Shown: positions 22,367 through 32,820 of the stretch, in pieces | How the letters are laid out: every line of letters starts with the position of its first letter | Numbering within the stretch: the stretch's first letter is position 1 | NCBI GenBank assembly: GCA_002633025.1 | Contig: NMRB01000442.1 | Location: 1-64,000, forward strand | Length of the DNA stretch: 64,000 nucleotides | Direction: 5' to 3' | Source of the DNA: Notospermus geniculatus | Lineage: Eukaryota; Nemertea; Pilidiophora; Heteronemertea; Lineidae | Notes under the pieces: generated by a model | The model's database searches: none | Told to the model about the DNA's origin: nothing | Seen by the model: only the letters and a program-made list of their open reading frames with translations | Program-made: the position numbers and the translations under genes

Positions 22367-23262
22367 AGGAGACAGCGCCACACCAAACCGCGACCACCAC
22401 GCTCAATCAGCCATCTTATGATGGTGTCAGCAAGAGTGCGGCGCTGTCTCCTGCACACAAGAAAGATCAGCTGTATTGATATAAAAAAGTGGAAGGAAGG
22501 AGGAAGAGAAACTCAATGATCTAAAGTATCGTTCTTTTCAAGAAGGCGACAGCGCCACATCAAACCACCAGCACCACACTCAAGTAGCCGTGGTGCTGAC
22601 AGCCAGAGTGCGGCGCTGTCTCCTGTACACAACAGAGATCAGCAATATTTGATATAAATAAATTGGAGAAAAAGAGTAAAAGAAGCTCAACGATTTGGAA
22701 TAGGGTTCTACACATGTCTAGAGATAGATATTATAATATTAATGATGATATTCAAAAAGGAAAAGGAGACAATGCCACATCAAACCACACACCACCGCAC
22801 TCAAGAAGCTGTGACGTCGTCAGTCAGAGTGCGGCACTGTCTCCTGTACACAACAGAGATCAGCTACATTGATATAAATAGAGTGTCAGGAAGGAATAAG
22901 AAAAGTTCAACGAGCTAGTATAAAGATTGCTCATGTCTGTAAGTAGGTACTGTAATATTTATAATGAAATTCAGAAAGGAGACAGCGCCACACCAAACTG
23001 CCACCACCACACTCAAAAAGCCGTGACGTTGGCAGCCAGAATGCGGCGCCGTCTCCTCAACATGCTGATAGATCAACTATGTTGGCATGAATAAATTGGA
23101 GGGAAGGAATAAAAGTAACAGCAAGAGTAAAGTTCTGCTCATCTCTGCAGGTCGGTATTATGATATTAGTAATACCATTCAAAAAGGAGACAGCGCCACA
23201 CGTCAGACCGCCACCACCACACACAGATATGATGTTGACAGGCAGAGTGCGGCGCTGTCACC
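22367..23262 (-). repeat. Five tandem stem-loop units in the LINE 3' UTR
   Basis: Each unit of about 175-225 bp contains GGAGACAGCGCC and, about 60 bp later, GGCGCTGTCTCC (12-bp stem). Left stems begin near 22,369, 22,544, 22,765, 22,979 and 23,186. In unit 3 one pair has changed on both sides (C-G to U-A) and another is G-U only if the minus strand is transcribed. In unit 4 one substitution also leaves G-U only on the minus strand. Units 2 and 5 have one mismatch at the stem base. This fits a structured 3' end recognised by the LINE reverse transcriptase. Confidence 0.75.
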
Positions 23263-23316
23263 TGTATGCAACAGGAATCAGCTATGTTAATATAAATAAG
23301 TGGAAAGAAAGAAGGC

Positions 23317-25569
23317 TCAACGAGCTAAAGTAAATCGATTTGTGTCCTTTATAAATTGCTGAGTAATTCTGAAAAGGGCGACATTATGTTTGGCAAACTG
23401 AAGGCGAAACCCGAAGATGAGATGATTGAGAAGAATATTGGTGTCCAGTAAATAAACATTGAGACCACACTCACCAAATATTGGAGCAATACCATCAAAC
23501 AGTTTACGACGGGCAATAACGTAATTTGGACAAAACAAAAAATAATGACTGTAGGACTCAACGTCCTGCATGCAAGGACACAAAGATGAGTCGACCAGAG
23601 ATCTAGAGAAGAGATCGCCATTTAAAGTGGTGAAACCAATTCTAAACCTTGCATGCAGGACATTCAGTTTCCTGGAACCAGAGTCTAGGCCCAATGTAGG
23701 GATCCTAAAGAAATGTTTCTTATACCTCGATTTAAAGGATAAAAGAGAATTAGAATCTGTAATAATAGTTGGTATAGAGTTCCAAAATCTGCATGTGGAG
23801 GGAATAAACGATTCAAGATATCTGTCCGTCCTACCAGGAGGTGGAATGAAACGTCGTGGCCTGCGAACGATGTCAACAGTACCACGTCTACTACATTTAT
23901 CAATCACATAGGTAGAGAAATTAGAGGAGGTCAGGCCATTTAAGGCTTTATAGAATAAGGTTGATTTTAAGAAGTTGGCTCTATCACTAATTTTCACCCA
24001 ACCCAATTCTTCCAGAATTTTTTCGTAACTAGAGTAATTAAGGGCACCTGTTACAATAAGACCGGCCTGGTACTGAATTGTTTCCAATTTCCTAGTCAAA
24101 GTTGATTCCCGGCCACCGAAAAGAACTAAGCCATACTCCATGAGGGACCGAACCATTGTGAAATACAGGGTATTCAGGGATGAACGCGGAATCTGGTACT
24201 TCAGTCTCCTTATCATATTCAGTCGTTTTAAACATTTAGTACAGATGTACTCTATATGATCACTCCAGAGCATTTTAGAATTGAGAATAACACCAAGATG
24301 CTTATGCGAAGTAACTTTCATAATCGTATTACCATGGAAAAACAGACGGTTCTCGACAGTTGAAGGAACACGTTTAGCAGAGAAGGTCATGGACTCCGAC
24401 TTATTAGGATTGAAATCTACAAGCCACATACGAGCCCAGCGTTCGATTGACACTAGGTCACGATTGAGCTGTTGAACTGAAATATCAATATCATTAAAAA
24501 CATCAACCAATGTAGAATCATCAGCAAATAGAAAAATACCGGAGTCCACGACCTCCACGAGATCATTAATAAAAATAAGGAAAAGAATCGGGCCTAAAAC
24601 AGACCCTTGGGGAACACCTGCATAAATATTTGATGGATCAGAGGAAACACCATTTATAACAACACGTTGGGTACGACCTGACAAGTAAGATTCAAACCAA
24701 TTTAGAAAGATCCCTCTGATCCCAAGTAGTTTCATTTTGTGAAGAAGGCCACGATGCCATACTCGATCAAACGCTTTACTAATATCTAAGTAGACAACAT
24801 TGACCTCATCACCTCGCTCAAATGCATTTAAGATAATATCAGATAAAATAATGAGCTGATTCACGGTGGAATCACCTGGCATAAAACCGGACTGTTTACT
24901 AGATATGAGGTTGTTCTGTATAAGGTAGTTATGGAGATGATCAGCAACACATCGTTCAAAAACCTTAGACAGACAACTTAGTAACAACACAGGACGATAA
25001 GAAGAAGGGACTGATTTATCACCTTTTTTATAAATAGGGGTCACATTAGCCGACTTCCAAGATTCAGGGAAGATGCCAGTATTCAAAGAAAAGGAGAATA
25101 AATCGGCTAATGGAGACGATAGTCCCGATGAAATGTTCTTCAGTAAATAATTTGATAAACCATCTGGACCAGTGGCTTTGGATGAGACCAATGCATCAAG
25201 CTTCTTTTTAACAATATTTGCATTTATATTTGGTATGTCTAAAACTAATTCACGTTCCCTCAGTACAGGAAGGACTGCATTGGTCTCATCCAAAGTACAC
25301 TGGGCAGCAAAAAAGTTATTAAGAATATTACATTTATCAGCAGTGGAATCAAAAATAATATCATTATCAACAAGATCTGGAATTGAATGACACTTACTCG
25401 CCCCATAAACAGATTTAACAAGTTTCCACCATTTCTTACGGCAATTGGAAGGGTTGTTCAGTGAATCGTACAAGTTATTGAAGTAGTGTAATTTAGCATC
25501 ACGAATTGCATTCGAATATTCTCTGTCAACTGCGTGATAAATTTCCCAGTCATCAGGGGTATTGGTCAT
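23317..25569 (-). CDS. LINE reverse transcriptase, 750 aa, 5'-truncated
   Basis: This encodes a non-LTR reverse transcriptase of the Jockey/CR1/I group. Visible motifs are ATGPDGLSNYLLKN (about 140), IYKKGD then YRPVLLLSCLSKVFERCV (finger region), YLDISKAFDRVWH (about 258, first catalytic Asp), AGVPQGSVLGPILFLIFIND, and LFADDSTLV (about 347, catalytic Asp pair). A long C-terminal part ends with the cysteine/histidine-poor segment SLCPCMQDVESYSHYFLFCP. The frame is uninterrupted, so the insertion may be fairly young. The open frame continues a little upstream of 25,569 to the truncation at 25,610. No apurinic endonuclease domain is present. The start given is the first usable codon, not a real initiation site. 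Confidence 0.93.
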   Translation of the reverse strand: MTNTPDDWEIYHAVDREYSNAIRDAKLHYFNNLYDSLNNPSNCRKKWWKLVKSVYGASKCHSIPDLVDNDIIFDSTADKCNILNNFFAAQCTLDETNAVLPVLRERELVLDIPNINANIVKKKLDALVSSKATGPDGLSNYLLKNISSGLSSPLADLFSFSLNTGIFPESWKSANVTPIYKKGDKSVPSSYRPVLLLSCLSKVFERCVADHLHNYLIQNNLISSKQSGFMPGDSTVNQLIILSDIILNAFERGDEVNVVYLDISKAFDRVWHRGLLHKMKLLGIRGIFLNWFESYLSGRTQRVVINGVSSDPSNIYAGVPQGSVLGPILFLIFINDLVEVVDSGIFLFADDSTLVDVFNDIDISVQQLNRDLVSIERWARMWLVDFNPNKSESMTFSAKRVPSTVENRLFFHGNTIMKVTSHKHLGVILNSKMLWSDHIEYICTKCLKRLNMIRRLKYQIPRSSLNTLYFTMVRSLMEYGLVLFGGRESTLTRKLETIQYQAGLIVTGALNYSSYEKILEELGWVKISDRANFLKSTLFYKALNGLTSSNFSTYVIDKCSRRGTVDIVRRPRRFIPPPGRTDRYLESFIPSTCRFWNSIPTIITDSNSLLSFKSRYKKHFFRIPTLGLDSGSRKLNVLHARFRIGFTTLNGDLFSRSLVDSSLCPCMQDVESYSHYFLFCPNYVIARRKLFDGIAPIFGECGLNVYLLDTNILLNHLIFGFRLQFAKHNVALFRITQQFIKDTNRFTLAR

Positions 25570-25610
25570 CTTAGCTATTTTGAAACGCCTGCGACGAACA
25601 TTAATACAGT

Positions 25611-25970
25611 GTCTTTGTCAATTTCTTGAAGAGGGAATAATTTTTCACCTCCCTGATCTCGTTGGGTAGTTTGTTCCAAATTTTGGTTCCATGGTAGCTA
25701 AAACTGTTCTTTCCATATCTGATACTTTCAAACGTGGGGATTTTGCGTGTAAGTGGTGGTGGGGGGGGGGTTCTTCGGGGGTTTCTTAATTTTGATAAGG
25801 TCTGATAAATATGTAGGACTTTGCCCTAATAATTTTGTACACTTCTGTAGCAATAATTCTCTGTCTGCTTAAATGGAGGGAGACAGAATTGTCTCGCTCC
25901 ATAAACTGTTCATAGGTACTAGTGTAATCCTCATATACTAATCTCCTAATCTGTAAGGGCTCTATAATTT
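25611..25970 (-). pseudogene. C-terminal part of the host LINE reverse transcriptase
   Basis: On the minus strand, LVYEDYTSTYEQFMERDN, then (after a one-base shift) SPTYLSDLIKIKK, and (after a second shift in a C10 run near 25,751-25,760) YGKNSFSYHGTKIWNKLPNE lead to FKKLTKT at the insertion point. This order is typical of the C-terminal tail of CR1/L2-like LINE proteins. The copy ends upstream near 25,970. The two shifts lie near 25,820 and in the C run. Confidence 0.7.
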
Positions 25971-26072
25971 AATCTTATCCCTAATTTCTTGGTGTTTGAT
26001 ACGTTACAAAAATGAGGTTTGGGTTCGGAGATTGTTTGGACTACTCGCAGGGTACTTATGGACGCCTCGTTT

Positions 26073-26152
26073 AAGGTCGATCTATAGTCATTGGTTTTTC
26101 CCCCAAACAGCGCATTCCAAGCGACCCACTGGTGCGAAACTGAATGAATCAT
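26073..26152 (-). repeat. Dispersed 80-bp repeat (partner at 37.8 kb)
   Basis: The inverse of this stretch matches 37,777-37,857 at roughly 85 percent: TCATTCAGTT, ACCAGTGGGT, GGAATGCGCT and CTATAGATCGACCTTAA appear in the same order. CTATAGATCGACCTTAA-like words also occur near 28,960. Family unknown. Confidence 0.6.
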
Positions 26153-26159
26153 AACATAA

Positions 26160-27500
26160 ACTAATAAAAGAAACTATAAACGTCTCACTGGAGAATCCAG
26201 AGTTTCCCACTTCCAACCCTCATAACCTTCCTCAAACTCAACGGATTTTCATGCCGTTTGTTTAGTAATAACATATTTGATCTTTTCTACAAACCGTGTA
26301 AGTTTCGTCCGAATCAATCTTTGAATTTGGCCGTAATCCTCATTTGAAGCTAACAATTCCAAGAAAAATAGCTCATTTTCGCCGAACACCGTCTCTAACG
26401 ATGACCAACGTTTTTTCATTGAGACTGAAGAGGGCGCAGTGTTTCTATTTTTAGCCACTCTTCGTGGAAAATCAACCTCGACTAGTCTGCTTGCTGGCGA
26501 TTGGGACCTGCCGTCGAGGATAACGATCTCGTTAATCCTTGGCGTATGGCGTGTGTGTCGTTCAATTGAATTGACTCTATATCATGCACACATGTAGTTT
26601 GCCCACGTGGATGCGAGAATTATGGAGGTGGACGTGATCGGTTGGATCGGTTATCGTCTACCGGTACATTGTATGCTTATGTGGGGGGGGGGGTGCAGCT
26701 GCCCCCTGCCCCCTTTAAATACAGTCCTGTCATGTAGTGTGGTTCATTGGTTTATTGGACCATCGAGGTATTTGGGGCTTTTTGGGCTAAAGGCAGTCAC
26801 AAAGCGGCAGCCCGCTGCCGAGAATCACGTCATTGGAATGATAGTGCATTTCCCGCTTTGGTTTTCCCGCCGTCACAAGACGGCTGACGGATGGGTATAT
26901 GGGTTTGAATCTTATGGCGTACATGTACGTTCTGTTCTGGGCGCATAAGCTTACGTATGTTAAGAACTGTGTATCCTACATTTGACAAGCGTAGTTGTCT
27001 GGCAGTATTCGTGACAAAACTTTTTTATGGTGGGCCCCCCCTTGGACCCGCGCCTGCTACCGGGATTAATCACTCAGCTTCCCGTTACTCTGCCCCCCCC
27101 CGGGTCAAGTCCCTCTGGACTGTTTGGCGGAAATTCCCTGGGGATATTCCTTGAACCAATGTAACGTCTATTTTGAGGGCCGGTTTATTTGAGTGTCCGC
27201 CGAACAATAAAGCGGGCATTGTCATACGGGGGGCATTCTCACACATTACACCTGGTCCACGATTCTGAGAAAAAAGGTGGGTGCAGCCCCCGATAACAAC
27301 TGCGAACACCATTGATGCGAATCCTCGGCGGGGTGGGGGCTTCCCTAGAAAAATTATAAAATTCATGTGCCCATGCCTTTTGCTTGCATCTGAGGGAAAC
27401 TGTTTTTTTTGAAGCAAGAGTCCCGAGAGGCTTGTCCCCAGAGGTTGGCGGACAACAGTCAAAAAAAGGAATTCCCTTCCCCGACTATATAAATAGAGCT
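26160..27500. other. Intergenic, nothing assigned
   Basis: Open frames such as 26,249-26,458 (minus) are unbroken but short and match no family I know. There are G10 and C8 homopolymers near 26,681 and 27,092. Confidence 0.3.
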
Positions 27501-27506
27501 GTACAG

Positions 27507-27965
27507 TGATGATGAGAACAAAACCCTGTTTCCGACCCCGAAAAAGTCATTTTCGGAAATTCAACTATACCCGCTGCATCAGGATAGTGCCGATCGTGCG
27601 CAAACTTGAGACTTCCTCCATTTCCTGTCGATCATGTGCTAGCTGCCTGCTCCTTGGCAAAAAGCCAACCACGAGGTTTACCTTCGGCTGTTTCCGGAAT
27701 AATTTGCGTCATGACTTCGTTTATTCCAGGAAATGATTTTGAGAACAAAACCCTTATTCCGACCCCGAAAAAGTCATTTTCGGAAATTCAACTACCCGCT
27801 GCATCAGGATAGTGCCGATCGTGCGCAAACTGGAGACTTCCTCCATTTCCTGTCGATCATGTACGAAGCTGTCTGCTCCTTGGCAAAAAGCCAACCACGA
27901 GGTTTACCTTCGGCTGTTTCCGGAATAATTTGCGTCATGACTTCGTTTCTTCCAGGAAATGATTC
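27507..27965. repeat. Tandem duplication, about 228-bp unit
   Basis: Two near-identical copies (27,507-27,735 and 27,736-27,965) share GAGAACAAAACCCT, CCGACCCCGAAAAAGTCATT, CATCAGGATAGTGCCGATCG, AAAAAGCCAACCACGAGG and CGTCATGACTTCGTTT. The minus strand is open through much of the second copy (27,804-28,067), but no domain is recognised. Whether it was a duplicated exon cannot be decided. Confidence 0.8.
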
Positions 27966-28099
27966 CAAGAAATCGGCAGTGGCGACATCTGTACCAACGA
28001 AACGCACTATTGTCTGCCTCTGGATAGATCGTGCCCGGGGTTTTCGATATATCATTGCAAGGTTCAAACTGGTATTATGTCTAAGTGCGTTGTTCGATT

Positions 28100-29000
28100 G
28101 AAATGAAACTCGGGGCGATGATAGACAAGATAATCTATTTTACAATGCAAGTTACAGCATTGGAATCCGTTGAATGCGAACAAAGTTATGAGGGCTAGAA
28201 GAGGACAAGTCGGGGAATATTGAAATCACCAGTGAGACGTTTATAGTTTCTTTTATTAGTTTATGATCATAATGAATAATAATCGCCTCTACTCTGTTCG
28301 CCAATTGTCGGCCGCGTTAGCACTGAAATAGATCTTATTCTTGTCAGTCAATTATAAACCTCGGCATTCAATGGTCTGCTGATTTGCCCACGTAATATTT
28401 GGAAACGCACTATAGTGAACGTGTGTTGCAAATAGCAAACAAACCCACGTGAAGAATAAAGTTTCAAACTTTCGAGCAGTTTTTCTCCCACTTATAAACA
28501 TTTTTCAAACTTTGAAAATGGAAAAGTGTTGTTCACCAAATGGAGCTTGTCCGTATAACAGCCGATTCTGGGTTTTTGAAGTAGATGGCCGCGAAATTCA
28601 CGAAACAAAGAAAATTATGTGGAGTAAAAGCTAAACTTTGTTAATTATAAGCATAATTAACATATTTTTTTAAATCTGCGGTTATACCGACATGCGCTAG
28701 GTATGGCTGCGTCTTTTTCAACAGAGTTTGCTTCGATGCGACATAGCATGTTGACGTAAAATTGCTCAAGGAAATTTTTTCGGCCTTTCCAACAGTCATT
28801 TTTCTGGGCAATCCGGAAATAGGATCCAGTTTTTTAGCGTGAAAGTTCACTTAGATACTTCATACGCAACGTACCGTACCAGAAATGTTTTTGTAATCAT
28901 TGTTATCAATGAATTATGACGAGTTTAAGTTGGGCAGTTCGGCGCCACGCAATGGGTATAGATCGACCTTAAACCTGGGCCATTGAACCATCTTTTTTGA
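28100..29000. other. Intergenic, nothing assigned
   Basis: No domain, RNA or terminal repeat is recognised apart from a short GATCGACCTTAA word near 28,960 shared with 26.1 and 37.8 kb. Confidence 0.35.
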
Positions 29001-29004
29001 AGAT

Positions 29005-29100
29005 GGGGATTTGGCCTAGTGGTTTAAGGCGTGCTGCCCCTTAGTGCTGGCGATTGATGCCTTATGCGAGGGTCCGTGGGTTCGATTCTGGTAGGAAGCA
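29005..29100 (+). ncRNA. tRNA-like SINE head (serine/leucine-like shape)
   Basis: An A box (TTGGCCTAGTGG) and a B box (GGTTCGATTCT) are about 60 bases apart, as in a class II tRNA with a long variable arm. The acceptor arms do not pair, so it is a tRNA pseudogene or SINE head. Confidence 0.4.
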
Positions 29101-29371
29101 ATGTCTTTCACCTTAGAAACTCGATTTCTATTTCATATTCTACAAATATGCCAGATGATTGGACAGAGATTAAAGTTTGACTGAATAAAACTGTTGTATA
29201 TAACCTTACGGCAACCAATGGGGAGGTATCTCCTAAAACATTAATTTGACGACCTATTTTCTTTGACATGATTGCTATGTGAAATTCAGTTGGTAATCAA
29301 TGAGGAACCGGAGGAACTACCACTAATAGATGTCTCTAGTAGTAACTAGGTTGGAATGCATGTTGGTGGTT

Positions 29372-30561
29372 TTAAAGCTGACAGGTCAGATATACTCTCC
29401 GACTTGAATGCAAAAATTTTTACGCTCAACTTCGGCAGACCACGAGGCTGCCGAAGTCGAGCGTTCGGTAATGTTCGTAATGTGCACTGAGCTTCCTACC
29501 TTGAAACACCCACTACACCCTGCGCATACCAACTATCATTCACTCGCCTGATCACCGGAAGTGAAGGATCGAGGGCTCTCTGATAATCCAACACTAGGAA
29601 CAGGAAAATTTCCCCACGAATTACAGATAATCACCGCCGTGGCGATAATAGCATATCGCATCGAATCCAAACACATTGAATGACACAAAATATCCGATTA
29701 GTTATCAATGACCGCGGATGCTATTCAAAAATAAGTACAAAGATTGGTGTATCAAGAGAATGCATTAGAGTCGCCTCGTCTGCGTCTGTACTGTAGTCGC
29801 CATTGCCGCGCATACGCAATGCCACATACACCTAGGCATTCCAGTGGGTTACCTAACATGTGGAATGTAAGGAATTTGGTTGTCCAAAAGCGTAACAGCT
29901 ATTATTCAGGCCTATTGACTAGGCCATTGTCATTGAATGAATGGCTTGACAGTATGGTTTACAGGCTATCTCCTTTGAATGACTGAACTCCTAATTCCCC
30001 TTTCTGTTCTCCATAGGCCCTAGTGTCACGCGATTACAACTTTGGGCGAGGCCAATCAGTATATAGGCCTACATGCATGAATTCATGGCGAACACCTCCA
30101 TTGAAGAGGCGTTGGAGCGGGCGTGGTTGGACCCGCTAATATCAAGACTGGAGCTGATATTTATTTTGAGGACAAATCCCGTATTTGCATACATGTGTTC
30201 TCGAATTGCCATGGAATTGCCATGTTACGTACTACCAGTGACAGTCGGAGTTAGTTTTCGTTTGGACTTTCGGCATTTTTGACGCAGATTGCGTGCGATT
30301 TTTGGATACGTACATACTCTATATTTGGAGCCTACCTACTGTCCATGCAGAGCCCTCGATCCTTCACTTCCGGTTGTCAGGCGAGTGAATGATGACGTAG
30401 TTGGTATGCACAGGGTGTAATGGGTGTTTCAAGGTAGGAAGCTTAGTGTACATTACGAACATTACCGAACGCTCGACTTCGGCAGCCTCCTGGTCTGCCG
30501 AAGTTGAGCGTAAAAATTTTTGCATACAAGTCGGAGAGTATATCTGACCTGTCAGCTTTAA
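29372..30561. mobile_element. Second TTAA-flanked foldback element
   Basis: TTAA at 29,372-29,375 and at 30,558-30,561 borders AGCTGACAGGTCAGATATAC and its inverse. The arms are about 215 bp and well conserved; both contain the CTTCGGCAG...CTGCCGAAG stem, GTAATGTTCG, CCTACCTTGAAACACCCA and CCGGAAGTGAAGGATCGAGG or inverses. The spacer of about 740 bp has no transposase. The AGCTGAC terminus is shared with the element at 5,632-6,517. Confidence 0.8.
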
Positions 30562-30970
30562 TGGACCGTTTGCTCAGTATTCAGCAAAACAATTTGGCTC
30601 AATACATTTTGCCTATAGCATTTAACCGAGTACGTGTACTACTAGAGACAACTGATGGGATAGAATGTGTTGCGCAGGTACCCCATTGTGACACCTAACA
30701 GTTTAACATTGTCTGTACATGTGATTTCTGCGCCTTGGATGCTGAAGAGGCACTACTTTTCAAGATGGTAACCTACGAACGATACTAGAGGGTGTTGGTT
30801 GAACCTCGTCCCAAGACCCTCTAGTGTCAAGATTGGAATAATAGCTATTGTTTTCATGGCAAAATACAAAGGCTTAAACCTACACCCACGGTATAAAAGG
30901 AGGGAGTGTGGTAGAATATTTAAATGGCTGCCAGGGAAATTCAAATGCAGATCTCCTGTGTAATTTCTTC
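30562..30970. other. Intergenic with one dispersed fragment
   Basis: About 35 bp at 30,796-30,832 (CCTCGTCCCAAGACCCTCTA) recurs inverted at about 63,187-63,217. Nothing else is recognised. Confidence 0.4.
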
Positions 30971-31064
30971 CTCATAGAAATAACACAAAAGTCACAGTCG
31001 GTATTTAAATTCACATCACATATTCATGTCCAAGATCAAGAATCAGAGAAAATGTTCCTACACA

Positions 31065-31675
31065 TTAACTCCTTGACAACGCATCTGCAAAGATATTGTC
31101 CTTTCCCTTGATATGCTTCACATCAATATCGTACTCTTGCAGTGTCAGAAACCATCTCATTAACTTCTGATTCTGATTCCTCATCCTCTTCAAAAATGTC
31201 AATGGATTATGATCCGTGTACACAATAGTGGTGAACGCAGGACAATCTAAGTACACATTGAAATGCTTCAGACTCAAGACAAGAGCTAAAGTTTCCTTCT
31301 CTATGGTAGAATAGTTAGCTTGGTGCTTATCAAGTTTCTTTGAAAAATAACAAACTGGCCGGTCAACGCCATTTTCATCCTCTTGCATTAGACAAGCTCC
31401 TACTGCCCTATCACTAGCATCTGTGCACAGCTTGAACTGCTTACTGTAGTCAGGTGCCAAAAGCAAAGGCTCTGCCAAAAGAATTGACTTGGCCTCAACA
31501 AAACTCTTCTGACATTCAGAAGACCAATCAAAAGGCACATCCTTTTTCAACAGATTTGTGAGAGGACTGATCACATCCGACATGTTTGGACAAAACTTCC
31601 TGTAAAAACCTATCATGCCCAAAAACCTCATCAATGACTTCTTATCAGTAGGAGGTGGGTAATCTGCCATCTGCT
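31065..31675 (-). CDS. Ty3/gypsy RT-thumb and RNase H fragment, copy B
   Basis: The 201-codon open frame matches copy A at 3.9-4.5 kb without its frameshifts. It begins at MADYPPPTDKKSLMRFLG in the RT-RNase H connection and contains the RNase H Asp (CTDASDR), Glu (STIEKETLAL) and Asp (YTDHNPL) positions, ending DALSRS and a stop. Homology with copy A continues downstream to about 30,972, so the stop after DALSR is ancestral. At 31,675 the retroelement stops abruptly against the tRNA-like array. It is therefore a 5'-truncated fragment with intact coding, not an active element. Confidence 0.88.
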
Positions 31676-31720
31676 TAGCAAGCTACAGGTCATGGGTTTG
31701 AATCCCGGGCCTATGGATAA

Positions 31721-31837
31721 CAGGGTTGGACCTACCATTACTTAGCCAAAGTAAAGAAAATCCCAATTGAACACACTATTGAACAATAGGGATTTTCTTT
31801 ACTCTGGCTAAAAAAGGTATTAGTGGGTCGAACCCTG
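31721..31837. mobile_element. Palindromic element in array, copy 1
   Basis: CAGGGTTGGACCTACC opens the element and a diverged inverse (GGTCGAACCCTG) closes it. The inner arms AAGTAAAGAAAATCCC and GGGATTTTCTTTACT pair. GATAA stands on both sides. Confidence 0.8.
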
Positions 31838-31928
31838 GATAAAGAGTGAGCCAATTGACAGTCTTGTGGTTATCACATCTGCTTAGCAAGCTACAGGTCA
31901 TGGGTTTGAATCCCGGGCCTATGGATAA

Positions 31929-32045
31929 CAGGGTTGGACCTACCATTACTTAGCCAAAGTAAAGAAAATCCCAATTGAACACACTATTGAACAATAGGGA
32001 TTTTCTTCACTCTGCCTAAAAAAGGTATTGGTAGGTTCAACCCTG
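31929..32045. mobile_element. Palindromic element in array, copy 2
   Basis: Same family as copy 1; the right end reads GGTTCAACCCTG and the following GATAA has become GTTAA. Confidence 0.8.
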
Positions 32046-32203
32046 GTTAAGGAGTGAGCCAATTGACAGTCTTGTGATTATCACATCTGCTTAGCAAGCT
32101 ACAGGTCCTGTGTTCGAATCCCAGCAGCCTTGATAGCCTCGTGGTTATCACAACCACTTTGCAAGCAACAGGTCCTGGGTTTGAATCCCGGGCCTATGGA
32201 TAA

Positions 32204-32325
32204 CAGGGTTGGACCTACCATTACTTTAGCCAAAGTAAAGAAAATCCCAATTGAACACACTATTAATTGAACAATAGGGATTTTCTTTATTCTGGCTAAA
32301 AAAAGTATTGGTAGGTCCAACCCCG
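32204..32325. mobile_element. Palindromic element in array, copy 3
   Basis: This copy has an extra ATTAATTG stretch in the loop and ends GGTCCAACCCCG followed by GATAA. Confidence 0.8.
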
Positions 32326-32495
32326 GATAAGGAGTGAGCCAATTGACAGTCTTGTGGTTATCACATCTGCTTAGCAAGCGACAGGTCCTGGGTTTGAATC
32401 CCGGGCCTATGGATATGGAGTGAGCCTTGAGAGTCTTGTGGTTATCCGCTTAGCAACCTACAGGTATTGGGTCTGAATCCCGGGCCTATGGATAA

Positions 32496-32612
32496 CAGGG
32501 TTGGACCTACCATTACTTAGCCAAAGTAAAAAAAATCCCAATTGAACACACTATTGAACAATAGGGATTTTCTTTACTCTGGCTAAAAAAGGTATTAGTA
32601 GGTCCAACCCTG
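32496..32612. mobile_element. Palindromic element in array, copy 4
   Basis: Terminal 16 bases CAGGGTTGGACCTACC against TAGGTCCAACCCTG; flanked by GGATAA on the left and GATAAGG on the right. Confidence 0.8.
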
Positions 32613-32702
32613 GATAAGGAGTGAGCCAATTGACAGTCTTGTGATTATCACATCTGCTTAACAAGTGACAGGTCCTGGGTTCGAATCCCGGGATATGGAT
32701 AA

Positions 32703-32820
32703 CAGGGTTGGACCTACCATTACTTTAGCCAAAGTAAAGAAAATCCCAACTGAACACACTATTGAACAATAGGGATTTTCTTTACTCTGGCTAAAAAAAG
32801 TATTGGTAGGTCCAACCCTG
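32703..32820. mobile_element. Palindromic element in array, copy 5
   Basis: The best-preserved copy: CAGGGTTGGACCTACC and GGTAGGTCCAACCCTG are perfect inverses. It is flanked by GGATAA and GATAAGG. Confidence 0.85.

Larger units (their letters stand above)
22225..25610 (-). mobile_element. 5'-truncated non-LTR retrotransposon with 14-bp target duplication
   Basis: GTCTTTGTCAATTT occurs on both sides (22,211-22,224 and 25,611-25,624). On the minus strand the element has a reverse transcriptase ORF, a 3' untranslated region with five stem-loop units and a terminal (AAAT)n tail at 22,225-22,240. Truncation at the 5' end, a simple-sequence tail and a target duplication are the hallmarks of target-primed reverse transcription. 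The endonuclease domain is missing, so the copy could not move on its own. Confidence 0.92.

Noticed and set aside
26249-26458. Small minus-strand protein of 69 residues
   Set aside because: It starts at a non-ATG codon, matches no family I know, and is too short to separate from chance.
27487-27500. TATATAAATAG as a promoter for 27,506 onwards
   Set aside because: The following frame has no recognisable protein and lies in a tandem duplication; a chance TATA word in AT-rich DNA is likely.
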